Source of the DNA: Phylloscopus collybita
Taxonomy: Eukaryota > Chordata > Aves > Passeriformes > Phylloscopidae
Assembly (NCBI GenBank): GCA_027886175.1
Contig: JAJNNQ010000075.1
Span: forward strand, 84,671,001-84,735,000
DNA length: 64,000 bases
Direction of reading: 5' to 3'
Below are positions 44,530-55,857 of this stretch, one piece after another. Position 1 is the first letter of the stretch; each line of letters begins with the position of its first letter. The notes under the pieces were generated by a model that was not told the origin of the DNA, did no database searches, and was given only the letters and a program-made list of their open reading frames with translations. Position numbers and translations under genes: made by a program.

Positions 44530-44706
44530 ATGGAGGCGGCGGGCGGCGGCGGAGCGGCGGGCGGCATCGCCCTGCACGACTTCAGCGGGCAGCTGGGCGA
44601 GCAGCGTGTGCACTTCCACGCCATGCGGCTGCGGGACTCGCTCTTCCTCTGGGTGGGCGCCGCGCCCGCCCTCGCCAGCCTGGCCGTCGCCATGTGCAGC
44701 CCCCGT
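44530..44706 (+). CDS. PSMG4: PSMG4 exon 1
   Basis: The start ATG at 44530 opens MEAAGGGGAAGGIALHDFSG, and the 59 codons end AVAMCSPR before donor GTGAGT. Homology begins at about residue 13, so the exact start within the Gly/Ala-rich part is taken as the first in-frame ATG. Confidence 0.92.
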
Positions 44707-46297
44707 GTGAGTGTCGCTGCCGGGGTCCCGCCCTCCCCCCGGAGCCCCGCCGCCCCTAACCCGCGCTGCCGGGACTAAGCCGTGCCCTGTGCTGTGCTCC
44801 GCTTGCAGGACAGCATCCCGGTGGCCGCCTCGCTCCTGGGGGACCCCTCGGACACCGCCTCCTCCTGCCTGGCGCAGCGCTTGGGTAGGTGCGGGGGTGC
44901 GGGGAGCCGCCTCCCGCCGGGAAGGCCGCGGGCCGGGAGCGGGCCCTGCCTCTCTGGTGGCCCCGAGCCCGCAGCCCGGGCTGGGTGGGTGCAGGGGGAT
45001 GCGGTGCGCGCTGCCCCGGCCGCAGAGCCTTCGCCGCTGCAGGTTGCGACAGCTTCCATCCAATCCACCCATTCAGTTTTTTTCCCCCCCCATCCGTATA
45101 CGAGTCTGCGGCACCTGAGTCAGCGGCCTTGGGCACGCTGTGCACTATCAGAAGTGCATTATTATTTGATATCCTTATCCTGGCTTTGGCTGCGAGGCAG
45201 GGGCAGCACATGCTGCACCTGTCGGGTGGGGTTTCAAGTGACCTCCTCTCTGTAAACCTGTGACACTGCTGTACTGGTGGGCGAGGTGGCCCTCATGCCA
45301 GGCACGTGCATTTTACCTGAAGATGAAGGCAACCCTCATCACATTTCGCACCTTCTAGCCCCCACATTCTAAGAGTTCTGGCCTGGGAAGTCCAGAGTTG
45401 TCTCACAGATGCCTGGGCTTGATCTGACTGACCCAAATAGGCACCGCTCAGGATGCTTCTGCTTCCATCAGTCTGCTACAGCTACTGCAGTCGCTGAAAT
45501 CCTGAGTCTTAATGACAGCTTGCAAGCTCCCATGTCCGTACTAAAAAGATTGAGAACACACGGCCTAATGCATCCTAGCACCTTCACAGCTCTGACAGCT
45601 GTATCATCCTGGTTACTCACCATCACCCACCAGTGGCCGATGCAGCTGCAGCTGGTGAACTGCTGATGTGCTTGTTACCAGGTTTTAAAAGCAACATGCT
45701 GAGCTGCTCAGTCTCACTTTACTTCCTCTGTTTCAGATGGAAAGGCAACAGAATTATTAATGACCTGTGTGGTGATCACCATTTCAGATAGTATGTCCTG
45801 AGTCTATATTGTCAGGCACTTCTATGAGTCTACACCTGCTTCTCCTCCATGGCCACAATAGAAAAAAGGGTTGCTCACAAAACTGATCTTTGAAAAACAC
45901 TATTAGCATCTTTTCTTCTTCACAGTAACTTCTCTTTTAATACACTATTACCATTACACTATTATTTTAATACACTATTTTAGTTGACTCTGGTGGCACA
46001 ATTTTCTCTACACACTGAGTTCAATCCTTTCCACTTTAAGTAATAATTTTATTAGGTACTGTATGACACAACTTCTTTATGTGTAATTACTGCCTTATCC
46101 TTTGGAAGTCAGTTAAAATGTAGTCAGAGAGGATTTACTTTGGATAAGGTATAATTGTTTATTCCACATTTCATTTGGTCTCCTTGTCACTCATTTCTTC
46201 TGAATCTTGTTCTAATCTTCTGTGTGGCATTGCAGCCCAGCTGACAGATCTAAATTATCTTAGTGATTCCCATATTCCTTTTGGGTTTGTTTTTGGT

Positions 46298-46331
<34 letters not shown>

Positions 46332-49300
46332 TATATGAGCTTGCTAGCTTCACTCTTAAAAGATTTATTACATGTTTCATAGCTGAAGTTCACAATAACT
46401 TGCCATTTCTTCCATTAGTGCTTTCAGTGTTCTAGGACAGAGTCCTAGTTCTAAGTCACCTGACTTTTCTTTCTCCTTGCGAGTTGTCTCAGTTTTGCTG
46501 CCTTTTTTTTCTTATCTTTTTTTCCCCCTTAAGGTGCTTTTGATTTCTGTCACTAATTTCTCATACTTTGTTACTGAGAACTGATACTGTTGCTTGGTAC
46601 TGGTCTATAGGTTACTCTTTATCCTTGGAGTATAATACACCTTCCTGTTTTCTTTTTCTTTGTGTGCTTTAGGTGTCTTTTGTTGTTTCATGTTAAACTT
46701 CTGAGCCAGCTGTCGCCCAGCTAGGTTTTTGGTCCATGTTCCTCTGTATCCATGACATCTATCCACTGGGTTACAGGTTTCCTTGTAGTCAGCTCCTTTC
46801 ACATTATTTTTATATACTGTTCTTGCTTGTGTGATCCTGATTAAGGTATATTATTTTGAGGAAGGCCTATAGACCTTTTTCACCTTTGGTTCAAAGGGGA
46901 AAGTCAATAATACACATACAGCTTTAAATAATTATGTGCTTGCTCATTACCTGAGCTTCTGGGAAAAGAAATACATCTTTTTGAAATCTCACACCATAAT
47001 CTCTAGGCTGGCTTTTGGCAGTCTAGCAATTTTGGTCAACTCATGGTAACTTAGTCCAAATTTATTTATTTGTCTGTTTTTTTGGTTTTTTTTTTTTATT
47101 TATTTATCCTGAGACCAGTGGATCTGCAAGATCATTAACAATCATCTCTGTATCTTTCACAAAATGTGCTTAGTAAGGAAATCTATGCCTAACCTTAGCT
47201 AGAAATACCCAGCTTTGCTGTTATTGGTGTTTAGTTTTACTCTGGGAATTTAAATCCTTGTTACTCCCACAAAATCTGTAATAGCAGAGATGCTATTCAC
47301 AGCCAACTGTGACTTGTCTCCACAGGCACTAGCAGGAGCAGCACACGATGCCGTTTGCACATGACTATTTCCATTTCTTACACTTGCCAGTTGCATTCCA
47401 TCACCTGCTGTGTGTTCCTGCAATGTCAGGTTTCCTGCCCTGGAGCAGGAGTTTCAGTGCTGCTGTGCATCACAGTGCACACATTCTCCTTTCTTTTTCT
47501 TCATAGTTTTGTATGGGCCCTAGCCAGAACAGCTGCATTTCATGTATTGGCTCTATCTCCTTCCTTATTTCTGATTTTTTTTCTGTTGCTGAAGAGACTT
47601 GTGCTTCATTCATATTCCTCTTTCTACATATATCTGTATCTGCTTGTATGAGGTGCAGGGACTGTTTCCCAAGACCCTACCTGATTGTTTTGGCACAAGA
47701 TGTGTCTCAGTAGTCAAACCCAAATTCTAAGAATGTTTCCTGTATGATACTTGAGGCCAGTTTTTGAGAAAGTCCTTGTCCATTAGTGCCTCCCTCACAT
47801 GCATATCCTGAAATCACAGTGCTTTAGGCTGCAGTACTGGTTAGTGCCATGCCTTCAGTCTTCCTTCTGTAGGGACTGGCAGACTCTTGGTGAAGATCAC
47901 CTCAACCTTTTCTTTGAGTATTTCTCAGCTGGGCACTGGTCACTTTCATCACCTGTTTTCCGGCATAAATAGCCTACAAACTCATGTCTAATGTTTGTCC
48001 TGCCTCCTCTGCTCCTGTTGGGCTCCTCTTCAAGCTTTGGTTTGGACCTTTGCTCTGTACATGAAGCTGTAGGAGCAGATCTGTGCTGCTGTAGTTTCTC
48101 CTGGTACTCAGCACATCCTGGGCTCTGGCTGTCAAGGATGTTTTTCCTCTGCTTTGAAGAGCTAGTGGAACAGGGGTTATTAACTAGGCTGCATGGGAAG
48201 CAGACCTAGCAGAGGGCTTCTTAGGTAAGCCTTGTCCTTTGCAGTTTTCTGCTTTACTCTGAAGCTGCAGATGGTCATCCACGGAGGCATAAGATCTGCC
48301 CTCTTCTGTCCTTTCCACAAGAGCACACATGTCCAACTGAATCCTCAGGAAGCAGGGACAGAAAAGGTCCCCCTGCCCCTCAGAGCTGGGCCAGAGCTCT
48401 GGGAGCAGAGGTCCTTGGCACAGGCAGCCCAGAGGGACTCCCAGATTGACACTGTTCCTGGGAACTGGAACAGCATCCCAGAGACTCCATAGGCAAACAT
48501 AATTAAGAAGCTGAGTTTTGACACTGCAGTGCACTATATAGTTTTGTTAGCTAGGATAATGGTATTAATTAGTTCAGAATCAGCCCTGCATTCATTTAGG
48601 CAATGATGACAAAGCACTAGTGCTTACAAAACATGCTGCTTTATACCACAAAAATCTAGTGCCAGGTGCTAATTTTTGCAATCAGAACACCATGCTGCAT
48701 TATATCAGCATTTTGTAGTGCCAAATCTTTAAAGGCAAATGAGTCTTTGCATTTCAAAAGCAGCTCTACTTACTGAGTCAGGAAGCTAGTAACCTGTTGG
48801 AATAGAAAATAATAAAAAATTCATTTGCATAATTAAAATGCCTTAAAGGAGTTGTTTAACTACATTTTATACATACATACATACATATGGGTTTTCTGTA
48901 TTTAACTAGTTTCCTGTTTAGAAAGGATTGAGATCTTAGAAGTCTTAGTGTCTCTACTCTGAAGTTTTAAAACTTCAGATGACATTTTTGAATATTCAGC
49001 AGAACAGTCTGATTTGTGTCTGGGATCATTAGCTCCCAGCTCATTCCCAGACAAGAATATCTCATGACCCAAATACTATTTTTTGTCTTCTATTTTACAC
49101 AACTCAATTTAAATTTAGTGCCTATTTTTCTTATATGGTGCTTACATTTTTCACAAAGTTTAGCTTCAGTAGTATATAAAGAGAGCCATGAATTTGCTAT
49201 ATTACCATGATAAAATCTAAGTAGGATGGCATTTTATTTATAAAACACTTCTTGGTGTTATCTCTTCCACTTGGATAATTAAGTCTTCTTGTCCCTATGG

Positions 49301-50032
49301 ACAAGGTTTTTTTGTCACTGTTAATTAGCTCTGTCATGGAAGGCAGCTCTTAATTTTGTAGCACCTCTCTCTAGGTACTTGTCATTACAGTAGCCTGGAA
49401 CTTGTGCTTGGCTTCATCATGTTCAGCAAAGGCTCTCCAGCCTCTTGGAGCATTCATGGACACTGCATGAAAAAAGGTTAAAGGAAACAAAATTGACAGC
49501 AAGCTTAGCCAAAACTGGTGCATAGCTGTTTGGGGCCTTTTAAGGCTGAATTTCAGTGCTAAGAGTCTAGTATGGTTTCACTTACAATGTAAGATATTTA
49601 AGAAGTGTCCAAAAATCCACTACATGCACTGCAAGGCTTTCCAGTGGCTAATGGTGTCTAATGTCAGGTCAAAAACTAGTTGACAGCCACCTGTCTTATA
49701 TTGTTCACTTCTGTATGTGCAACATCTTGCCCAACTCCCCAGTGGTCAGAGATTTGTTCTGCTGTTTCTTTATAACTGCACCCAGCACAGAAGGAATGGA
49801 GAACATTTTAGAAATCTGCATGATGTGGCTTTTTAAGAGGCTTGCTCAAATACCATCATCACTTTTATATAAGAATAAACTCTGGCTGACTACTCTGTTT
49901 TGTGTTTTAGCCAGCAAGACCAAAAAGCAGATATTTGTCAGCTACAATCTTCAAAACACAGACAGCAATTTCACCTTACTCATAGAAAACAGGATCAAAG
50001 AAGAAATGACAGCTTTTCCAGAGAAGTTCTGA
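44530..50032 (+). CDS. PSMG4: PSMG4, proteasome assembly chaperone 4 (three exons, complete)
   Basis: The gene encodes a 124-residue protein matching vertebrate PSMG4 (PAC4). PAC4 pairs with PAC3 to help assemble the alpha ring of the 20S proteasome. Exons are 44530-44706, 44809-44884 and 49911-50032, with GT-AG introns of 102 bp and 5,026 bp. The N-terminus is Gly/Ala-rich. The conserved core then reads VHFHAMRLRDSLFLWVGA, ASLAVAMCS, DSIPVAASLLGD, and the C-terminus is TKKQIFVSYNLQNTDSNF ... EEMTAFPEKF. Length agrees with the roughly 123-residue human protein. The start ATG lies in a CpG island. The gene is tail-to-tail with SLC22A23. Confidence 0.94.
44809..44884 (+). CDS. PSMG4: PSMG4 exon 2
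   Basis: The 76-nt exon encodes DSIPVAASLLGDPSDTASSC and LAQRL, after acceptor TTGCAG and before donor GTAGGT, leaving in phase 1. Confidence 0.92.
44885..49910 (+). other. PSMG4 intron 2
   Basis: A 5-kb intron, AT-rich after the CpG island ends. It contains a poly(T) tract (46299-46330), a short (ATAC)n (about 48873-48892) and no recognised exon or transposon. Confidence 0.75.
46299..46330. repeat. Poly(T) tract, 32 bp
   Basis: An uninterrupted run of T in PSMG4 intron 2. Confidence 0.95.
49911..50032 (+). CDS. PSMG4: PSMG4 exon 3 (terminal)
   Basis: The acceptor GTTTTAG ends at 49910. The exon encodes SKTKKQIFVSYNLQNTDSNF, TLLIENRIKEEMTAFPEKF and stops at TGA 50030-50032. It is highly conserved with the mammalian C-terminus. 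Confidence 0.96.
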
Positions 50033-50427
50033 TTGTGCATCATTGTAAAAGAAGATTAAGGTTTTGTTTCAGAAAAACTGATTGCAATTTTCACACTGAC
50101 ATTAAATTAGTAGGGGTTTTTTTTTTTTGTATTGTTTTGGTTAAATTTTTGGTTGTTATTAAATATAGACACACTTGACTTGGACTTTCTTTTTTCAAAT
50201 CAAATTTGAATTTTCAAAGCAATTTTTGGGGTTTTTTTTTTTTGCTACCCTGCCAGGTAGGACAGCAAATGGATGCTGCAATGGATGAACATGATTGAAA
50301 AAGTGCATGTGTTGTCTGGCCTCCACGCAGTTCTGGGATCTGATGGCAAATCAGTTCCAAATAATATCTGTACAATTAATATACTGTGTACTAGCACTGA
50401 ACTTAGTATAGCAGCTTTAAGTGCTCA

Positions 50428-50433
50428 AATAAA
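50428..50433 (+). terminator. PSMG4: PSMG4 poly(A) signal AATAAA
   Basis: Canonical AATAAA 396 nt after the PSMG4 stop, the best hexamer in the likely 3' UTR (50033 to about 50450). Confidence 0.65.
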
Positions 50434-50449
50434 GAAACCTCACATTTTT

Positions 50450-51450
50450 GTACGGTAAAGCTGTGACATGAGTGGTACTTTTGTCCTTTTAGCCCCTCTT
50501 GGTTGTAGTACTGGTGCTAAACAATGGATTTCCTTCCATCCCTTGGGCACTAAGAACACTAGAAGGATTTCACAAAGGGTTATTTCTGCATCCCTGAGGA
50601 CTACATAGAAGGAAAAAGCACAAGCCGAGTTCTGGAGCAATAGATAATCCGTCAGGCTGCTAGAAGAGCATCAGATGTAAATTGAGCATATACATAAAAT
50701 CAGAGAGGTCTACCACCATGACCATCAGTGCAAAAACATTCTGCTGCTACATCTCTGGACTTGCTTTCAGGTAGGATGGGTATCCTTTCAGAGGCAGATC
50801 CAGGGACTGTTTTGTTTAATGAGATGGCAGCTAGGAGTTAACTATCCAGGTTTTCTGGGTTTTGGTTTGTTTGGTTTTTTTTTTCTCCAATTTGAGCCCT
50901 GACTCGAGCTCAAGCATCAGCTTCTGATACAAATGAAAACTAAACTACTGGTGCTGCTTCTAGACAACTGTCCTAAGCGCCTGCAGAAAAGTGATGAATT
51001 TACCTTGCTGTGGTGCCACAATCAGCAATTAAAAACTGTAACCCAGAGGCTGCTGCTGTAGAAGGCAGAACTGCTGAGTCTCTTGTACAAAAGGGTTTGA
51101 ACACCCAGAAGCTTCAGTGTCTCAGATTTGCTGTGGGTGCAGAGGGCCACTCCTTACCTGGTGGGACCAGCTGCCTGTCCTTGGCCACAGTTCAAGATCA
51201 GAATAGCAAAAAGCAACTGTTGAAGGGTATTTTCTTCTTAATTTACACCACCCAGGAAACAGTCAACTATGCTTCTGTAATTGACTATAAAGGATAATTA
51301 GTTGCAAATCAATGTGCTTGTTTTAATTAGCCTGATTTACAAACAGCTCATTCTGTTTGTAGAGCAGGGTAGGGCTATTTGCTGAGGCATCAGCTGCTGC
51401 TGGGTGTTTGAGAAGTCCCTGCAAGGGAGCCAGACCAGGGAGAGCAAACT
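50450..51450. other. Spacer between PSMG4 and SLC22A23 3' ends
   Basis: About 1 kb between convergent genes. I see no gene or known repeat. Confidence 0.5.
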
Positions 51451-54400
51451 GATGGGACAACGTCATTTTATTCTGTACATTTACATACAAAGTTCTTCTC
51501 AGTAGGTACAACAGATGTAACATCATGCAGACATTTAGCTTGTAAGACTGTTTTCAGTACTTGATTTAAGCTTGTGCTATGAGGAAGCACCACCAGACTA
51601 TTCATGATCAAAACATACAGTAACACGATTCTTTAAAACTTCATCAGAAACTGAAATGGGGAGGGAGATCTCGCCCACTAGACAAAACACACCGTACTCC
51701 TTTCCCAAAACATTTTACACAATACATTTAGAATGAGGTTTGTAATTTCATTTCTTTTTCTTAAAAAAAAAATTAAAATAAAAAAAGATACAGTGGGGGA
51801 GATCATCTCCCCCACTCAATAGTGTTGTCTTATGTGCCAGCTACAGGCGCAACTTGATTTGACATTCACAGAGTTCAGTTAATGGCACTTCTGCTTCCAA
51901 TTTGGTGAGCAATAAAATGTGTGGCTCCAGGAAGTGGCAACAGTTAAGTAAAATGCTTCCACTAAAAAGAATGACAACAGAAAAAGCCTGCTCAGTGAAA
52001 CCCAAAAGTAGAAGTAAATCACACAACCCCCTTTCAGAGTGGCCACAAAACACTTGCAAACAGGTGACTGTCGTTTATCCATTTGCAGTGTGTCTGGCAA
52101 CAAAAGCAGTACTGAAGCCTTAAAAGGGGGACAAAACCCCCAAGATCAAGCATAATGTCACTTCACATTTTTGTTTGAACTTGCAAAGATGGAGAAAGCC
52201 CTTAAATGGTAAACCCAAAGAAAAATCTACTGATGGCCTTAGAGGTTACTGAAGGTTCACAGAAAAAGGCTAAAAATGGACAAGACAGCTTGGACTGCTT
52301 CCCCTGTTGTGGTGGCCAGAAAGAGCCGCCTGAGAAAAGCCTTTCCTGGTGATGGCTGCAGAGGAGACATGGCCAAGGAGCCAATGGTGCAACAGGCTGG
52401 GAGCCCTGTCCTGCTGCAGGACTAGACAAGGCAGAGCAGGCATCCCCACACTTCCTTTCTGCCCTGCTGCATCACCTGGTACCTGGCTCCTCCACACAAG
52501 ACAGGTTTAAGTGAAAGCTTTCCAACTCCATGAGCATGTGTGGAAGAACATAATGATCACAGAAGTGTTCATGTTTTCAGGAAAAGGAGCAAAACTGGAA
52601 CTGCCAAGGCAGGAAATTAGTTTTTGCTTTATTGTTGTGACAGAGGCAGAGGGCCAGACCGACTAGAGAAGCTGGGGCTCCCTTCATTGCAGATCAGTAC
52701 CGACTACCTGGTTTCAAGCAAAAAACCAAAAAAGCAGCAAATCAAATCAACTTTGTAAGACTGTTTTCTTAAAAAAAAAAAAAAAGTTGCTGCATGTTCC
52801 TGTCACCTAGTGTATTTACTATCTAAATGTTGATACGTTTAAACAAGTGTTCTTTTCCCTGTGCCTGTCATCGGAGAGCAACCACCAGAATAGGAAACGA
52901 TAAAGCGCTGTGGACGACAGCGGTGAGCTCACCAGGACTGCTGACAGTGCTGGAAGCAGCCAGGTTTGTAGCCTGTGGATGGTCTGCAGGAGCCGTACCA
53001 CAGCTTGAGCACACGGCCACGAAGAAGACCATGAAGGAAGGAAGGAAGGAGCCACTGGCTCCACGGCACAGTGGATAGCAGGACGCTGCTTTCTGCCTCT
53101 GCGCTTGCACCTTCTCCTCTCTCAGGCCCTTTTTCTCTTCCCTGAAGCCTTGTTTTGCTTCTTCAGCTCTTTGTCGTGAACCCATTTCTTTCGTCCCCGA
53201 ATGCGTGTGGCTTGCAACAAGCATCTCGCATCGAAGGTAAAAGGTATTGCACAAATTTAGTGTGTGAATACTGCAGGAGTGGGGAAGGGCTGGGTTCTTT
53301 CCTTAGGTGAACACAGACTGCAAAGGTCTCGGCACAGAACAAAAAGAAGCGGCCTCATTCAAGCCTGACAATAAAACTTGAGTGTAAGGGAGATCAGGCT
53401 CTTGCTGTCTCAGCAAGTCTAGCAAAAGGTGAAAAAAAAACAGTAGTGTAACTCTGGGCGAAACTACCATCAACTGGTCCAGTGTTTCTTACCAGGCTCA
53501 AGAAGAACCCAAATGTCCACATCATCCTCTGTAAAAATTAGCAGCTTTAGGACAACATTGTTATTGTGAACACAACTGCCTCTGTTGCTTCTGCAGGTCT
53601 ACCTGTCCCCTTGCATCCGTCAGGTCTGGGGCTGTGCTACTTTACTGCATGGCCTGCCGGGGAGCATGGATCTCTGATTTACTGGGGACTGTAAGAGGAC
53701 AGCCTAATGGAGGATGGAAATCATTAGGTACAGTAGTTAATCGACAATATATACAGCAAGGGAGGAAGGGGGAGGGAAGGTAGAGGAGGAAAGTGCAAAT
53801 GAGCACTTCCCCCTGCATATGAACGCAAGATGTACATCAAACAAAGTGGCAATCATACGGACACTCAGTACAACATTGACATCCTGCTGCTCTGTTTGAA
53901 CGTCTGCACTACCAAGCAATCACAAATGGATGGCCTGAGTGAGAAAGGAGAAGAGGGAGGGACAGAGGGGAGGGTTAACTACAATGCAAGAAAGCTGTTT
54001 ACAAAGTCCTTGCATTGAACTAGATCCTCAGGACATTCTCTTGAGTGAGAACCAAAAGCCAATGGCCAAAGGAAAGAGTTGGTTTGGGGGCTGGAGGAGA
54101 GAAGTCAAGTGGCTGCTATCAAAGTGCCATCTGCACAGCAGGAGGTAAACTGGATGTTCACTTTGTGTAGAATTAATCTAATTTAAGTAAACTTTTTTCC
54201 TGAACTAAAATCTTACAAGAGCAGTCGGGAAAGTGGGGAAGTAAGGGTGAGTTCATTGTATGTTCTTGGGTCAGAAACGGAACACATCTCTAAGAGCCCA
54301 AGACAGCTCAGTACGTCATTATTCACAGGCTATCAATTAATTCTTTTCCAACAGTCATTTAAGCACTTAAATTTTCCACTTAAATTGAAAACCCAAATCC

Positions 54401-55505
54401 TGGTTCTAAAAACACTTAAGACAATACCAGGACACTCATTTCCCAGGAGCAGAAATCCCAGCTATGCTGCCTTTTGGGCATAGATAGGTATAGATCATTG
54501 CCCACGCTCCTTACTATTTATCACTGCTGGTCTATGCTTTTTTCCTGGAGCAGTCAGAGATCCTGGGCCTCTTGCTAATTATAGCCATTCTAGGCAAAAT
54601 TCATTTTTGCATCATTAGTCAAATCATTTGCATCATCTACATTGCTATTAAAGACAAGTGGCAACCACCTAAAATAGATTAATGTACTCTTAAAATGTGG
54701 AAAGCTGGTTCTAATTGAAAAATCAGCTTGTTGGGGTAGGATTTTCTCCAATGCATTCAGTGAAAACAAAAAAGGACTAATTTAGAAAGTAACTTTTAAC
54801 TGCACATGGGCTATAAAGACAAATAAAAGCTGCATAAAATGCAGTCAGAGTTTGAGTCACAACAGGTTTTGCTTTGCTTTTTCTTCTTTTTTTTAGTGTA
54901 TACAAACACAGCAGGCAATCTGGGCACTTGGACTTCCTAGACAGGCAGAAGAATGTTGCACAAGTCTAAGTTTAAGTCAATTCAACTTTGCAGTAAATCC
55001 CTCTTTCCTTTAAAGAAACACAAAAACAAAACAGAAAACAACACTCCCCCTCCCCCCATGGTTTCTTTCTTGGAATGGCTGCACCTCTTATAAGATGGCT
55101 TCATTTTTGTGATCTACGAAAGGAAAAGGAAATAAAGTGCTTCTTGAGAATAAATCAAAATAAATATACATATTTAATGGCAGGAAAAAAAGAGTTCTGA
55201 AGGGCTATCGCCAGCCAGGTCTTTTCTCAAAAGAGTCTTTTCCCCCAAATTTTCAAGAGTAATCTGCACAACCGCTGAAGATGCCAAAATTTGCTTTTGT
55301 AGCAGAGTTGAATTCTTCTAAGTTTGTGTCTGCTGCATCACTGGTTTGTAAAATCTGTGCAAAACACCTTTGCCCAAAGTGCTACTCCTCCTGCACAACA
55401 GCATCAAATAAAATACAAAAGGAAGAGAAGAAATATAAGAAGGGGAAATAAAATAATAATAATAAAAAAAAATAGGAGAAGGAAAAAAAATCCACCCAGT
55501 TACAT
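51450..55505 (-). other. SLC22A23: Probable SLC22A23 3' UTR
   Basis: No coding potential is seen between the stop codon and a minus-strand AATAAA at 51467-51472 (plus TTTATT). The length of about 4 kb agrees with a long 3' UTR as expected for this gene. Another AATAAA at about 52629 on the minus strand could give a shorter form. Extent is inferred. Confidence 0.5.
51467..51472 (-). terminator. SLC22A23: Candidate distal poly(A) signal of SLC22A23
   Basis: AATAAA on the minus strand, about 4.0 kb after the stop codon. It is a candidate only, chosen because sequence beyond it reaches the PSMG4 3' end. Confidence 0.4.
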
Positions 55506-55857
55506 CTACTTCATCCCATTGGCAGTGGTGTTCTCTGAGATCCCGTCACTCACAGCTGCTGAGTCATGGAGGCCAGAGTAATCCTTGAGTTCAGAGTTTG
55601 TCAGGAGCAGGGGCTGCTCCCCCTTCTTGTGCGGCAGGAGGGGCTGCCGGGTGTAATTTTCCCCATCCAGGATGTTCTCAGGCAGCTTCTGGTTCTTGCT
55701 CTCGGGCAGCAGCAGGATGCAGATGATGCAGATGAGTGTGCAGCAGGCGAAGATGACGTGGTGGAGGAAGTAGCCTTTCTGGTTGTGGAGCTCCATGATG
55801 GGGGCGGTGAGGCGGCCGAAGCCCGCGCTGGCCAGGACCAGCCCCAGCCCGCCTCCC
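55506..55857 (-). CDS. SLC22A23: SLC22A23 terminal coding exon
   Basis: The acceptor GTTTGCAG precedes GGGAGGCGGG. The exon encodes GGGLGLVLASAGFGRLTAPI, the last two membrane segments and the cytoplasmic tail, and stops at TAG 55506-55508. The residue after the junction Arg is Gly where I recall Cys in the human protein. Confidence 0.94.

Larger units (their letters stand above)
43780..45100. promoter_or_regulatory. PSMG4: CpG island at the PSMG4 promoter
   Basis: GC- and CpG-dense DNA surrounds exons 1-2, with a sharp change to AT-rich sequence on both sides. No clear TATA box is seen, which suits a housekeeping gene. Long open frames on both strands here (up to 376 codons) are compositional. 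Confidence 0.75.

Noticed and set aside
43942..45072. 376-codon minus-strand frame over PSMG4 exons 1-2
   Set aside because: Compositional antisense frame in a CpG island; the plus strand carries the recognised PSMG4 exons.
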